Below, one piece after another: positions 7,962-16,769 of a DNA stretch of 64,000 bases (position 1 is the stretch's first letter; every line of letters starts with the position of its first letter). Below the pieces are notes generated by a model. That model was not told the origin of the DNA. It saw nothing but the letters and a program-made list of their open reading frames with translations, and did no database searches. This stretch comes from an uncultured Clostridia bacterium. Its GTDB lineage: Bacteria > Bacillota > Clostridia > TANB77 > CAG-508. The DNA is taken from positions 105,637 through 169,636 of the forward strand of contig CALXXZ010000002.1 in assembly GCA_944392805.1 (NCBI GenBank), written 5' to 3'. The translations under genes were made by a program, and so were the position numbers.

Positions 7962-9545
7962 ATGCAGAAAAAAGGATATGTAAGTTTCGTATTACATGCA
8001 CATCTTCCATTTATTCATCATCCTGAAAGTGATGATTATTTAGAAGAATCATGGTTATATGAAGCAATCTCAGAAACATATATACCATTATTACACAATT
8101 TTCAAAAACTAGTAGATGAAGGAGTAAATTTTAGAATTACAATGTCTATGACTCCCCCACTACTTTCAATGTTAGACAATAAATTATTACAACAAAAATA
8201 TATTAGATATTTAGAGCAACTTATAGAATTATCAGAAAAAGAAATAAAAAGAACAGCATATGATAAAAGATTAAATGAATTATCTCATTATTATTATGAT
8301 AGATATTCAAGTGATTTACACTTTTTTAGAGATGAATGTAAATGTAATTTAATAGAAAAATTTAAACATTTTCAAGATATTGGTGTATTAGAAATAATCA
8401 CATGTGGTGCAACACATGGATATTTTCCAATATTATATGTAACAGAACAAACAATACGAGCTCAAATCGCTGTAGGTGTTCAAACTTATGAAAGATATTT
8501 TGGAAGAAAACCACGTGGAATATGGCTTCCTGAATGTGGATATGTTCCAGAAGCTGATAAATACTTAAGAGAATTTGGAATAGATTACGCAATTGTAGAA
8601 TCACATGGAATTTTATATGCTGACCCTACTCCTATATATGGAACTTATGCACCAATTGTTTCACCAGAAGGGCTTGTTACATTTGGACGTGATATTCCAT
8701 CTTCTCAACAAGTATGGAGTTCAATTGATGGATATCCAGGAGATTTCAATTACAGAGAATTTTATCGTGATATCGGATATGAAGCTGATTATGATTACAT
8801 CAAACCATATATTGCACATAATGGAGTTCGTGTTCATACAGGAATAAAATATTATAGAATTACTGGAAAAACTGAATTCAAAGATTATTATAATTTACAA
8901 TGGGCTAAAGATTCAGCAGAAAGACAAGCAGGACATTTCTTAGATTCAAGAACTCAACAAATAAATAATGTTGCAGATTATATGGAAGTTCCACCAATTA
9001 TCTTGTGTCCTTATGATGCAGAATTATATGGTCATTGGTGGTATGAAGGACCATATTGGTTATATATCTTATTTAAAAAGATTTATTATGATGATTGTAA
9101 CTTTGAATTAATCACTCCATCAGAATATATTGATAAATATCCAAATATTCAAGTATCTTCACCTTGTCGTTCAAGTTGGGGTGCAAATGGATATAGCGGA
9201 GTATGGTTAAATCCTACAAATGACTATGCTCATCGTCACTTACATAAAGCTGGTGATAGAATGGTTGAACTTGCACATTCTTTCCCTGATGCTGATGGAA
9301 TTATAAAAGATGCTTTAAACCAAGCAGCTCGTGAACTTCTACTTGCACAAAGTAGTGATTGGCTATTTATCATTACAAATGGTACTATGGTTGATTATGC
9401 AAAAAAACGTATTAAAGATCATATTGGTCGTTTTTCAAAATTGTATTATCAAATTAAAAATAATAAAATTGATAAAACTTTCTTAAAAGATATTCAAGAA
9501 AAGGATTGCGTATTTCCAGACATTGATTATCATATTTATAATTAA
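7962..9545 (+). CDS. GH57 family 1,4-alpha-glucan branching enzyme
   Basis: 527 residues, the length of the DUF1957-containing GH57 branching enzymes. The N-terminus has the family motif FVLHAHLPF. The nucleophile region IWLPECGY lies near residue 190 and the second catalytic Asp in CPYDAELYGHWWYEGP near residue 352. The C-terminal helical DUF1957 domain has LLLAQSSDWLF, the conserved Ser-Ser-Asp-Trp motif. These enzymes form alpha-1,6 branches in glycogen-like glucan. Start ATG 7962 follows AAAGGAG. The partner DUF4912 gene lies upstream, and no other glycogen gene is in the window. Confidence 0.93.
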   Translation: MQKKGYVSFVLHAHLPFIHHPESDDYLEESWLYEAISETYIPLLHNFQKLVDEGVNFRITMSMTPPLLSMLDNKLLQQKYIRYLEQLIELSEKEIKRTAYDKRLNELSHYYYDRYSSDLHFFRDECKCNLIEKFKHFQDIGVLEIITCGATHGYFPILYVTEQTIRAQIAVGVQTYERYFGRKPRGIWLPECGYVPEADKYLREFGIDYAIVESHGILYADPTPIYGTYAPIVSPEGLVTFGRDIPSSQQVWSSIDGYPGDFNYREFYRDIGYEADYDYIKPYIAHNGVRVHTGIKYYRITGKTEFKDYYNLQWAKDSAERQAGHFLDSRTQQINNVADYMEVPPIILCPYDAELYGHWWYEGPYWLYILFKKIYYDDCNFELITPSEYIDKYPNIQVSSPCRSSWGANGYSGVWLNPTNDYAHRHLHKAGDRMVELAHSFPDADGIIKDALNQAARELLLAQSSDWLFIITNGTMVDYAKKRIKDHIGRFSKLYYQIKNNKIDKTFLKDIQEKDCVFPDIDYHIYN

Positions 9546-9549
9546 CGCT

Positions 9550-9592
9550 AAAGTGGACCGTCCCCTTCTAAACAGGACCGTCCACTTTTTAA
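9550..9592 (+). repeat. GGACCGTCC double palindrome acting as terminator of the GH57 gene
   Basis: AAAGTGGAC (9550-9558) pairs with GTCCACTTT (9580-9588). Inside, GTCC (9560-9563) pairs with GGAC (9575-9578). Each arm contains GGACCGTCC (9555-9563 and 9575-9583), the motif of the repeats at 3755-3929 and 4678-4704. It begins 5 bases after the stop codon and is followed by TTTTT. Confidence 0.85.
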
Positions 9593-9679
9593 CATTTTTA
9601 TTTTTTTTGAATATTATAAATTGTATAAAATCTAATTTTTTCGTAGATACTATACAAAATGACATGAAAGGAAGTTATT

Positions 9680-10537
9680 ATGAATTCATTATGTATAAAA
9701 ACAAATGATGATAGCATTTTAAAGTATTTGCAAAACGAATTTTCTGAATTTAATATGTTAAATGTTTCATTTTCTTGTAATGAATTCAAATTATATAAAA
9801 ATATAATTATTCACTACACAGGTATTGATACAGAACTTTTTTATACAAAACTTGCAACTATTTTATCTTATCTTGTTATAGATAATTTTGAAGAAGATAT
9901 TATAAAAAATATTCTTATATCTAACTATTTTTATTTTGATAATACTGAATTTTCTAATATTTTAGACAAATGTAGTGAAAATCTTTGTGATGATGAGTTT
10001 TCTCTATCAAATAGGCAAATTTCTTTATTTGATGCATTTTACAATTATATTACCACTCATCATTCTATTGTATTAACTGGTTTTATCAATTTTAGATTAT
10101 ATGAATATAGAAATTTGTTAAATAATTTAGTAGATTTTTCAGTTAATGAATTCATTATTGAAAGAGAATATTTAGAATTTATTTCTCTTGTAAGATTATA
10201 TGTCAATTCTAAACCAAGTAATTATGGTATAGTCCATATTATTTGTTTTGATTTTGATACTATTTTACTTAATGAAAATCTTGAAATAATTGAGATTAAT
10301 AAAAATACTTTAAATGCAAAGTATTTATCAGATGTTACTTTTTCTGATAATGACTACATTTTAAATACATTGCTTAATTTACTCCCTAGTAAAATTTTTT
10401 TACATGTAAGTTCTCTTTCTTCAAATTCAGAGTTTATTAATACTCTAAAATTGATTTTTGAAGATCGTTTAGAGATTTGTTCTGATTGTAATATTTGTAA
10501 TTTATATAAAAATATAAATATACATCATAAAAAGTAG
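9680..10537 (+). CDS. ytxC: Putative sporulation protein YtxC
   Basis: 285 residues, cytoplasmic. The family signature is clear in the middle: FINFRLYEYRNLLNNLVDFSVNEFIIEREYLEFISLVRLYV (about 134-174, shown here only as landmarks FRLYEY and EREYLEFI). YtxC-like proteins are restricted to spore formers; their molecular function is unknown. ATG 9680 follows GAAAGGAAG. The gene stands alone and ends in a bidirectional terminator. Confidence 0.82.
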   Translation: MNSLCIKTNDDSILKYLQNEFSEFNMLNVSFSCNEFKLYKNIIIHYTGIDTELFYTKLATILSYLVIDNFEEDIIKNILISNYFYFDNTEFSNILDKCSENLCDDEFSLSNRQISLFDAFYNYITTHHSIVLTGFINFRLYEYRNLLNNLVDFSVNEFIIEREYLEFISLVRLYVNSKPSNYGIVHIICFDFDTILLNENLEIIEINKNTLNAKYLSDVTFSDNDYILNTLLNLLPSKIFLHVSSLSSNSEFINTLKLIFEDRLEICSDCNICNLYKNINIHHKK

Positions 10538-10567
10538 CTTTACAGTTGATTAGATAAAGCTACTTTT
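10530..10567. terminator. Bidirectional terminator between ytxC and the ABC cluster
   Basis: AAAAGTAGCTTTA (10530-10542) is a perfect match to TAAAGCTACTTTT (10555-10567), overlapping the ytxC stop and 5 bases before the end of the convergent permease gene. Confidence 0.9.
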
Positions 10568-10572
10568 ATAAT

Positions 10573-12144
10573 TTATACTCTTAGCCTAAATGTTTTAGGT
10601 GCTAATCTATATGCTAAAATCAGTGATATTATACAATATACACTAGCAAATATTATTGTTGCAATTCCGAAATATGTTGTTGGCAATTTTACTTTCATCA
10701 TATAATAGCATGCCAAGTAGGTCAACATATTTACAATTGAATATGTGCTACTTTTTGCTTCACTTGCTACATTATAAGGCTGTAACAAATAATACATTAC
10801 TAAATGATGTATCGAAAAGAATACGCTCATTGATATTATAGATACAAATATTATTAAATAGTCAATATTATTTGTTGTTCCTCCTGTAAAATATAATAAC
10901 AATGATAATCCTATTCCAATTAAAGTTGCTGGTATTGCATTAATAAATACTACACTTTTTATTCTTTCTTTAAATAGACTTAATATTGATTTTGGACTTC
11001 TAAAAAAAGCATATGTAAGCATACTATGGTCACAATTCATAAACATTGATTGTGTAACAGTTTGACCTCTATTTATTAAATACATTATAAATACGAAATA
11101 TGGTAAAGATGACATTAGTAACTCATTTGTTTTTGTTCTTAATTCTTCATTTATTTGTGTAAAAAATATCATTCCTATTATAATAAATATTATAATATAT
11201 GATAGCCATTTTACTGATTTACTTAAAATTTTGCTATGTCTTTTTATAAATATTTCATTAAAATATGCATATCCTTTTTTATTACTCGTTGTTTCTGGTG
11301 TTATTTCTATTTGTTTTAATACTGTTTCTCTTGCAATTTTTTCTGCATTTTCTTGAGTATTCATACTTGAACTTGTTAGTATTTTTTTATACATTTCTCT
11401 ATATTTATTAAATTTATTAATAAATATAATTCCAAATAATGCCCCAATTATACTGATTAATTCTATTATAGAAAAGACAAATGGTGTTATGGCTAATCCC
11501 AAATATGGTAATAGATATGCTAATATTAGACATGTAAATACTATTCCCCATACAAATTTAACTGGTGTATTTTCATTTACAACTATATTATTTTTTTCGT
11601 AACTTTTTAAATTATGTGTGCCTACTAATATTTTTGCACTTGCTATAAAAAATGGTATTATTATACATGCTAATAAACTTAGACCAGCCATTTTTCCAAA
11701 AATTATTGTAAATGGCATAAATCCTATTATTACTTTTAATATTGAATACCAGTAATTTGATAATGTATATTGTTTCGCATTCATTCTCATTAAAAACATT
11801 GCATAATATTTATCTTTCGTTGGATTGAACATATATGTATTCATAAATGCTCCAGCTATTGTTAGAAATAACATTATATTGAAAAAGTTATTTACCATAT
11901 TAGTTTTGTATAAACTTAATGGTGTTACTATCATTAATAAAATATATACTAATTTCCAAATAAATATTGAGATTATTTCTAATATCGCACTTATTATATT
12001 AGCAAATATTTTTATTCCTCTATTTTGATACAAACTATTTGGTAATATCTTTTTTATTATTGGCAATTGTTTTATAGCATAAATTATTGTATTTACTTTA
12101 TATGTATTTCGTAATTTAAAGGATAATATAAATGTTTTAAACAT
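10573..12144 (-). CDS. Large ABC-2-type exporter permease
   Basis: 523 residues with about 12 hydrophobic segments and one cytoplasmic loop around 240-300. There is no ATPase motif. It overlaps the ATPase gene 12137-12844 by 8 bases, so the two are translationally coupled and form one exporter. It resembles the long permeases of ABC-2-like systems with duplicated membrane halves. The substrate is unknown; such pairs usually export peptides, lipids or drugs. Confidence 0.78.
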   Translation of the reverse strand: MFKTFILSFKLRNTYKVNTIIYAIKQLPIIKKILPNSLYQNRGIKIFANIISAILEIISIFIWKLVYILLMIVTPLSLYKTNMVNNFFNIMLFLTIAGAFMNTYMFNPTKDKYYAMFLMRMNAKQYTLSNYWYSILKVIIGFMPFTIIFGKMAGLSLLACIIIPFFIASAKILVGTHNLKSYEKNNIVVNENTPVKFVWGIVFTCLILAYLLPYLGLAITPFVFSIIELISIIGALFGIIFINKFNKYREMYKKILTSSSMNTQENAEKIARETVLKQIEITPETTSNKKGYAYFNEIFIKRHSKILSKSVKWLSYIIIFIIIGMIFFTQINEELRTKTNELLMSSLPYFVFIMYLINRGQTVTQSMFMNCDHSMLTYAFFRSPKSILSLFKERIKSVVFINAIPATLIGIGLSLLLYFTGGTTNNIDYLIIFVSIISMSVFFSIHHLVMYYLLQPYNVASEAKSSTYSIVNMLTYLACYYMMKVKLPTTYFGIATIIFASVYCIISLILAYRLAPKTFRLRV

Positions 12145-12844
12145 TGTTTTCCTCCTTTAATGCTGATATTATTTTGTCTTTTAATTCATTTTCTGCCAAG
12201 TTTTCTTTATCTATTTTTTCTAAGATTCCATGATTTAATAATACTATCTCATCACATAAACTTAATGCTAATTCCATAATATGTGTTGAAAATATTATTA
12301 TATGGTCTTTTTTGATTCCTTTTAGCATCTGTTTCATTTCTTCTGCTACTACTACATCTAATGATGTTAATGGCTCATCTAATAATAATATATTAGGATT
12401 TGCAATTATGTTTACTAACATTTGCATTTTGTTTTTCATTCCATGTGAATAGTCTTTTAATAATTTATCTCTATCTTCTTTTTGAATTTTCATAAAGTCA
12501 AAATATTCATCAATTGTTTTTGGATTTTGTATTGTTTTTTGATTTATTTCTAAAAAGAATTTTAAGAATTCTCTTCCTGTTAAAAATTCTGGTACTGTTG
12601 GAGTTGATAATACATATCCAATATCGTCTATTTCTACTTTTCTTTGTTTTTCATTTTCTTCTATTATAAATTCTCCTGAATCTATTTTGATATCATCATT
12701 TAAGCAATTGAAAAATGTAGTTTTTCCTGCTCCATTTCTTCCTAATAATCCATAGATTTTTCCTTTTTCAAATTCAAAGTTTATTCCTTTTAATACTTCT
12801 TTTTTCTCAAAATTCTTTGTTACATTTTTTACTATTAGTTTCAC
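12137..12844 (-). CDS. ABC transporter ATP-binding protein
   Basis: 235 residues, a single nucleotide-binding domain. Walker A is GRNGAGKTT (about 35-43), the signature is YSHGMKNKM (about 133-141), and Walker B with the catalytic Glu is ILLLDEP (about 153-159); the switch His is in STHIM. It powers the overlapping permease 10573-12144. The ATG at 12844 follows AAGGAGG. Confidence 0.93.
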   Translation of the reverse strand: MKLIVKNVTKNFEKKEVLKGINFEFEKGKIYGLLGRNGAGKTTFFNCLNDDIKIDSGEFIIEENEKQRKVEIDDIGYVLSTPTVPEFLTGREFLKFFLEINQKTIQNPKTIDEYFDFMKIQKEDRDKLLKDYSHGMKNKMQMLVNIIANPNILLLDEPLTSLDVVVAEEMKQMLKGIKKDHIIIFSTHIMELALSLCDEIVLLNHGILEKIDKENLAENELKDKIISALKEENNV

Positions 12845-12870
12845 TTTATTCCTCCTTAAATATTTATTAT

Positions 12871-13665
12871 CTATCCTAAAAATTCCTTTCTATTATATCT
12901 GAAATATGTTCCTAACATTGTTAAAGCTATTATTCCTATACCTATATACACATATTTCATATCAATTGCATTATTCAATATAATGTATCTTGATGATACA
13001 AATTCAAATAAAGAAATATCTTTAATTATTTTTACGTTTTCTCCCATATTTCCTATTATTTGCATGAAATATGATAAAAATACTATTCCTATTGATAGAC
13101 TCATTACTGGTTTTGTCTTTTTAAAAAATGTTGATATGAAAAGCATTATAAAAAATAACATATAATATAATAATATTGGTAATATACTTATCATTAGAAA
13201 TTGTTTTGTATCAAAATCTTCTCCATTAGATAATGATATCCAATTTATTACTGTTACTATTGTTGTAAATATAAAAATGTTTATTACTCCACACAATATT
13301 TTTGATGTTACAATTTTATTCCTACTTACTGGCTTTGAGTAAAGAAATTCTATTGTTTTATCATTTTCTTCTTTTAATAAAATTGTTCCTCCTAATATTG
13401 CTGAATATATTCCCCCTATTAATGTTAAAAATATGTATCCTTCAGTTTTAAACCATCCAAATACTGTTTCTATTCCTACTATATCCATATTAAAATTTGC
13501 AAGTATTTCTTTTGGCATAGAATTCATCATCTGTTCCAATGCTCCTCTGGATTCTTCTGTTATTAAATTTGGATATATTGCATATATCAATATATAGATT
13601 AATATTAATGTAATTGACCATATTATCAAGCTTTTTAAATTTATTTTTAATTCTCTTTTTAACAT
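12871..13665 (-). CDS. ABC-2 type permease
   Basis: 264 residues with six predicted membrane segments, ABC-2 fold. MLKRELKINLKSLIIWS at the start and the segment LLKEENDKTIEFLYSKPVSR between segments 2 and 3 are typical of ABC-2 permeases (the conserved cytoplasmic coupling loop). It follows its ATPase gene (13680-14555) by 14 bases and precedes the second ATPase. A GGGG-containing ribosome site lies before ATG 13665. Confidence 0.88.
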   Translation of the reverse strand: MLKRELKINLKSLIIWSITLILIYILIYAIYPNLITEESRGALEQMMNSMPKEILANFNMDIVGIETVFGWFKTEGYIFLTLIGGIYSAILGGTILLKEENDKTIEFLYSKPVSRNKIVTSKILCGVINIFIFTTIVTVINWISLSNGEDFDTKQFLMISILPILLYYMLFFIMLFISTFFKKTKPVMSLSIGIVFLSYFMQIIGNMGENVKIIKDISLFEFVSSRYIILNNAIDMKYVYIGIGIIALTMLGTYFRYNRKEFLG

Positions 13666-13679
13666 CTTTTTCCCCTTTT

Positions 13680-14555
13680 CTATTTATAATAGTGTATAAA
13701 TATTTCTTCAATATCAATTTCTTGTATTAATAGTTTTGATATTTTATATTTTGAAATTTTTTCTATTAAACTATTTATCTCTTTTGAATATAAAAATTCT
13801 ATTTTATTTTCCTTTTTTGTAATAACTTGTTCTATTTCTAATTCTTTCTCTAATTTTTCTATTTCTTCAGTTTCTATTTTTACTTTTACTATATTAGTAT
13901 CTTCTAAACTTTCTATGTTCTCTATTTTTACGATTTTTCCTTCTTTTATTATTGCTACTTTATCACATATTCTTTTTACTTCATTTAATATATGTGATGA
14001 AAAAAATATTGTTTTTCCTTCTGCTTTTTCTTCTTCTAATATTTTATAAAATTCTTCTTGCATCAATGGATCTAAACCACTTGTGGCTTCATCCATTATT
14101 ATAAATTGTGGATTATGCATTAATGCTAATGTAATTCCTACTTTTTTTAGATTTCCTAATGATAATTCTTCTATTTTTTTATTTATATCTATTTCTAATC
14201 TTTTTACTAATTTTTCTGTTTTTTGAGTACAATCTTTTTTATAAAAAGAAGCTGAATATTTTAGTAATTTCTTTACTGTTAAATCTTCGTATAAATGAAT
14301 TTCTGATGGTAAATATCCTATTTCTTGCTTTACTTCATAATTTTTGTTTTCTACTTTTTTTCCATTTATAATTATTTCTCCTGAATTTTTTCTAATCATA
14401 TTCATTATACATTTTATTGTTGTGCTTTTTCCCGCTCCATTTGGACCTATAAATCCATATACAATCCCTTTTGGTATTTCTAAATTTATATTTTCAATTC
14501 CTCTTTGTTTGCCATAACTTTTAGTTAAATTTTTTATTTCTATTGTGTTTTCCAT
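13680..14555 (-). CDS. ABC transporter ATP-binding protein
   Basis: 291 residues. Walker A is GPNGAGKSTT (about 37-46), the signature position reads LSLGNLKKVG and Walker B is FIIMDEATSGLD, so the usual LSGGQ is modified but all catalytic elements are present. The last 70 residues are a CcmA/BcrA-type accessory domain. It is the first gene of the four-gene run 14555 to 10573, which encodes two ATPase/permease sets. ATG 14555 follows GGGAGG. Confidence 0.92.
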   Translation of the reverse strand: MENTIEIKNLTKSYGKQRGIENINLEIPKGIVYGFIGPNGAGKSTTIKCIMNMIRKNSGEIIINGKKVENKNYEVKQEIGYLPSEIHLYEDLTVKKLLKYSASFYKKDCTQKTEKLVKRLEIDINKKIEELSLGNLKKVGITLALMHNPQFIIMDEATSGLDPLMQEEFYKILEEEKAEGKTIFFSSHILNEVKRICDKVAIIKEGKIVKIENIESLEDTNIVKVKIETEEIEKLEKELEIEQVITKKENKIEFLYSKEINSLIEKISKYKISKLLIQEIDIEEIFIHYYK

Positions 14556-14602
14556 TTTGGAATCCTCCCACTTATTTTTCTATCCCATTTTAACATAAAA
14601 GT

Positions 14603-14633
14603 TTTAAAAAGAATAGCTTTTTATGCTATTCTT
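14603..14633 (-). terminator. Terminator of the transglycosylase gene
   Basis: On the minus strand AAGAATAGC pairs with GCTATTCTT (14609-14617 and 14625-14633), overlapping the stop codon and followed by a T-rich tract. It separates the transglycosylase from the downstream ABC genes. Confidence 0.85.
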
Positions 14634-15339
14634 CTTCTAAAATTTTATCAGCTTCTTCTTGTGTTAAATATTTATATTTTATCATTTTATTTATTACTTG
14701 TTTTTGTCTTTGTTTTGCTAATTCTGGATTCTTAGTTGGTGAATATGCTGAGGGCGCATTTGGAATTCCTGCAAGCAATATACATTCACTATCTGTCATA
14801 TCTTTTGGCTCTTTTCCAAAATATCCTTGTGATGCTTCTTTTACTGTATAATATCCATCTCCGAAATAACTAGTGTTTAAATATAATTCTAATATAAAAT
14901 CTTTTTCATACCTCTTTTCTATTTCAAATGCCATAAATACTTCTGCAATTTTTCTTTCCATTTTCTTTTCTTGGGTAAAATATATGTTCTTTGATAATTG
15001 TTGTGTTATTGTACTTCCTCCTTCTACAAAACTCATTGCTTTTATATCATTTATTGCTGCTCTTCCTATTGCAATTATATCTATTCCTCCATGGTCATAA
15101 AATCTATGGTCTTCTACTGATATTACTGCATTTATATACATTTGTGGCAATTCTGATATTTTTGTATAATTTTCTTTACTTTGTATTTCTTTTACTTTAT
15201 CTTCTATTGACATTTCTTCTATTGCTGTTTTGTACATATTGTATCCATTTCCTATATAAAGTAGAGCTATACTTGTTAATATCAATAATAGTATAAATAA
15301 TATTTTAATTATTATTTTTATAACTTTCATTTTTCTCAA
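14626..15339 (-). CDS. Monofunctional peptidoglycan glycosyltransferase (GT51)
   Basis: 237 residues. An N-terminal membrane anchor (about 8-28) is followed by a GT51 domain with no transpeptidase domain. The five family motifs are visible: ISVEDHRFYDHGGID (catalytic Glu in the first), GGSTITQQLSKN, KIAEVFMAFEIEKRYEKDFILELYLN (landmarks KRYEKDFILE), YFGDGYYTVKEASQGYFGK and AGIPNAPSAYSP. The enzyme polymerises lipid II outside the membrane. It has its own terminator and appears to be a single gene. Confidence 0.93.
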   Translation of the reverse strand: MRKMKVIKIIIKILFILLLILTSIALLYIGNGYNMYKTAIEEMSIEDKVKEIQSKENYTKISELPQMYINAVISVEDHRFYDHGGIDIIAIGRAAINDIKAMSFVEGGSTITQQLSKNIYFTQEKKMERKIAEVFMAFEIEKRYEKDFILELYLNTSYFGDGYYTVKEASQGYFGKEPKDMTDSECILLAGIPNAPSAYSPTKNPELAKQRQKQVINKMIKYKYLTQEEADKILEEE

Positions 15340-15417
15340 CTCTCTTTCTATATTTAGTATACAATATTTTTCGACATTTTGCCATTGATTTTTGTTACAT
15401 AATTCTTACATTTTTGT

Positions 15418-15449
15418 CATAATTAAAGAGTACATTTTCATGTACTCTT
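15418..15449 (-). terminator. Terminator after the 15460-16035 gene
   Basis: AAGAGTACA (15426-15434) and TGTACTCTT (15441-15449) form a perfect 9-bp stem, 11 bases downstream of the stop on the minus strand. The U-run is weak. Confidence 0.7.
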
Positions 15450-15459
15450 AACTTTGATA

Positions 15460-16035
15460 TTATTCATAATTTCTTGTAACTTGATATTCTATATGGTCTG
15501 CAGTTTCAGCTATTCCAACCATAACTCCACTTCCATTTACTGCTTTTTGTTTTTCTTCTTTTAATTCTTCCGCTTTATTTATTAATTCTGTAATCTGTTC
15601 ATCTGTAAAATCATTTTTATTTGATTTTATTAATAATTTAAAATATTCTAATGCTTTTTCTTGTTTTCCACTTGCTATTTCATAATATACTGAAATTGTA
15701 TGTACAATATCATTTTCAGGATTTCCTGTATATTCTTCTGGTTTTACATAGCAATATATGCCATCTTCTATCATATACCAATATAACTGATCTTCTGATG
15801 TTGAATTTGCATCTTCTTTTGCTTGGTTTTCAAGGCCTCCGTCCATTATTTCAGTATTAAATTTTGCTACTGCTGTATTTACATTTTCTTTTTCTATTGT
15901 TCCATATTCTGCTATCATATCATCTAGTTGTTGTTGCTGTTTTTCTATATCTTTGTCTAAAAAATAGTTAACTCCAAAATAGATTCCAACACTTAATATT
16001 ATAAGTACAAGTAATATAATTGTAGATTTTTTCAT
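15460..16035 (-). CDS. Membrane-anchored hypothetical protein
   Basis: 191 residues, not recognised. One N-terminal membrane segment (5-26) is followed by a Gln-rich helix and an acidic, mixed alpha/beta extracytoplasmic region (DQLYWYMIEDGIYCYVK, then VHTISVYYEIASGKQEKALEYFKLLI). There is no lipobox Cys. ATG 16035 follows AGGAGGGG, which is partly inside an AT-rich inverted repeat. It lies downstream of a GntR/ABC operon but is probably a separate unit. No function is proposed. Confidence 0.7.
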   Translation of the reverse strand: MKKSTIILLVLIILSVGIYFGVNYFLDKDIEKQQQQLDDMIAEYGTIEKENVNTAVAKFNTEIMDGGLENQAKEDANSTSEDQLYWYMIEDGIYCYVKPEEYTGNPENDIVHTISVYYEIASGKQEKALEYFKLLIKSNKNDFTDEQITELINKAEELKEEKQKAVNGSGVMVGIAETADHIEYQVTRNYE

Positions 16036-16046
16036 ACATTCCCCTC

Positions 16047-16088
16047 CTAATAATTAATTTAAATTATTTATATCATATTAATTATTAG
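16047..16088. repeat. AT-rich inverted repeat between the ABC permease and the 15460-16035 gene
   Basis: CTAATAATTAAT (16047-16058) matches ATTAATTATTAG (16077-16088) perfectly. It lies 9 bases after the stop of the permease and ends at the ribosome site of the next gene. It may weakly terminate or modulate translation, but AT-rich repeats arise easily here. Confidence 0.45.
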
Positions 16089-16096
16089 TTGTCTAC

Positions 16097-16768
16097 TTAT
16101 ATTTCTTTTTTCATATAAATTTTGCAAGATAATTTATATGATAAGAAATACATTAATAATATTACTGCAATTAATATATATGTTCCAAAGTTTTTAATAA
16201 ATCCTAATATCTGATTTGTATCAAATTGAATACTTAGTCCTGCACTTGTTATTAAAAATACTAATCCTCCTATTAATGCTCCTATTAGTATAATTAGTAC
16301 AAACATCTGAACTCTACCTTTTTCTGCTCCCCATTTATATATACTTGGTATTTGTATAGCTTCTACTAAACTTATTCCAAATACTCCTCCTAGTACCATT
16401 GTTAATATTGGCTCAATATCTGGTATTTCGCTATATACAATATAGTTTATTCCATATGTTGCAATTATTGAAATTATCGCCCCTAATACAATCATTCCAA
16501 TAATTAATATATATTTTGCTTTTACCATTTCTTTTTTATTTGTAGGAAATGTTAATAAATATTTATCTGCTTTAGATATTTCATCATAACTAAATGTTGA
16601 TAATCCTATCATTCCTATTGCTGTCATTAACATTATTGGCATAAATGTTAATGAACTTTTACTTGATACTCCTAAACCTATAAATACCACTATTACTATT
16701 AAAAGTGAAAATTTATAATGTGATAAATTTAACAAGTCTTTTACTATAAGTCCTTTTATTCCATTCAT
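16097..16768 (-). CDS. ABC-2 permease of the YtrA-regulated exporter
   Basis: 223 residues with six membrane segments. The N-terminus MNGIKGLIVKDLLNLSHYKF and the segment SYDEISKADKYLLTFPTNKK match the ABC2_membrane_5 family found beside GntR/YtrA repressors in Firmicutes. It is encoded 1 base after its ATPase gene. The system is probably an envelope-stress or antibiotic exporter, by analogy with ytr operons. Confidence 0.85.
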   Translation of the reverse strand: MNGIKGLIVKDLLNLSHYKFSLLIVIVVFIGLGVSSKSSLTFMPIMLMTAIGMIGLSTFSYDEISKADKYLLTFPTNKKEMVKAKYILIIGMIVLGAIISIIATYGINYIVYSEIPDIEPILTMVLGGVFGISLVEAIQIPSIYKWGAEKGRVQMFVLIILIGALIGGLVFLITSAGLSIQFDTNQILGFIKNFGTYILIAVILLMYFLSYKLSCKIYMKKEI

Positions 16769-16769
16769 T

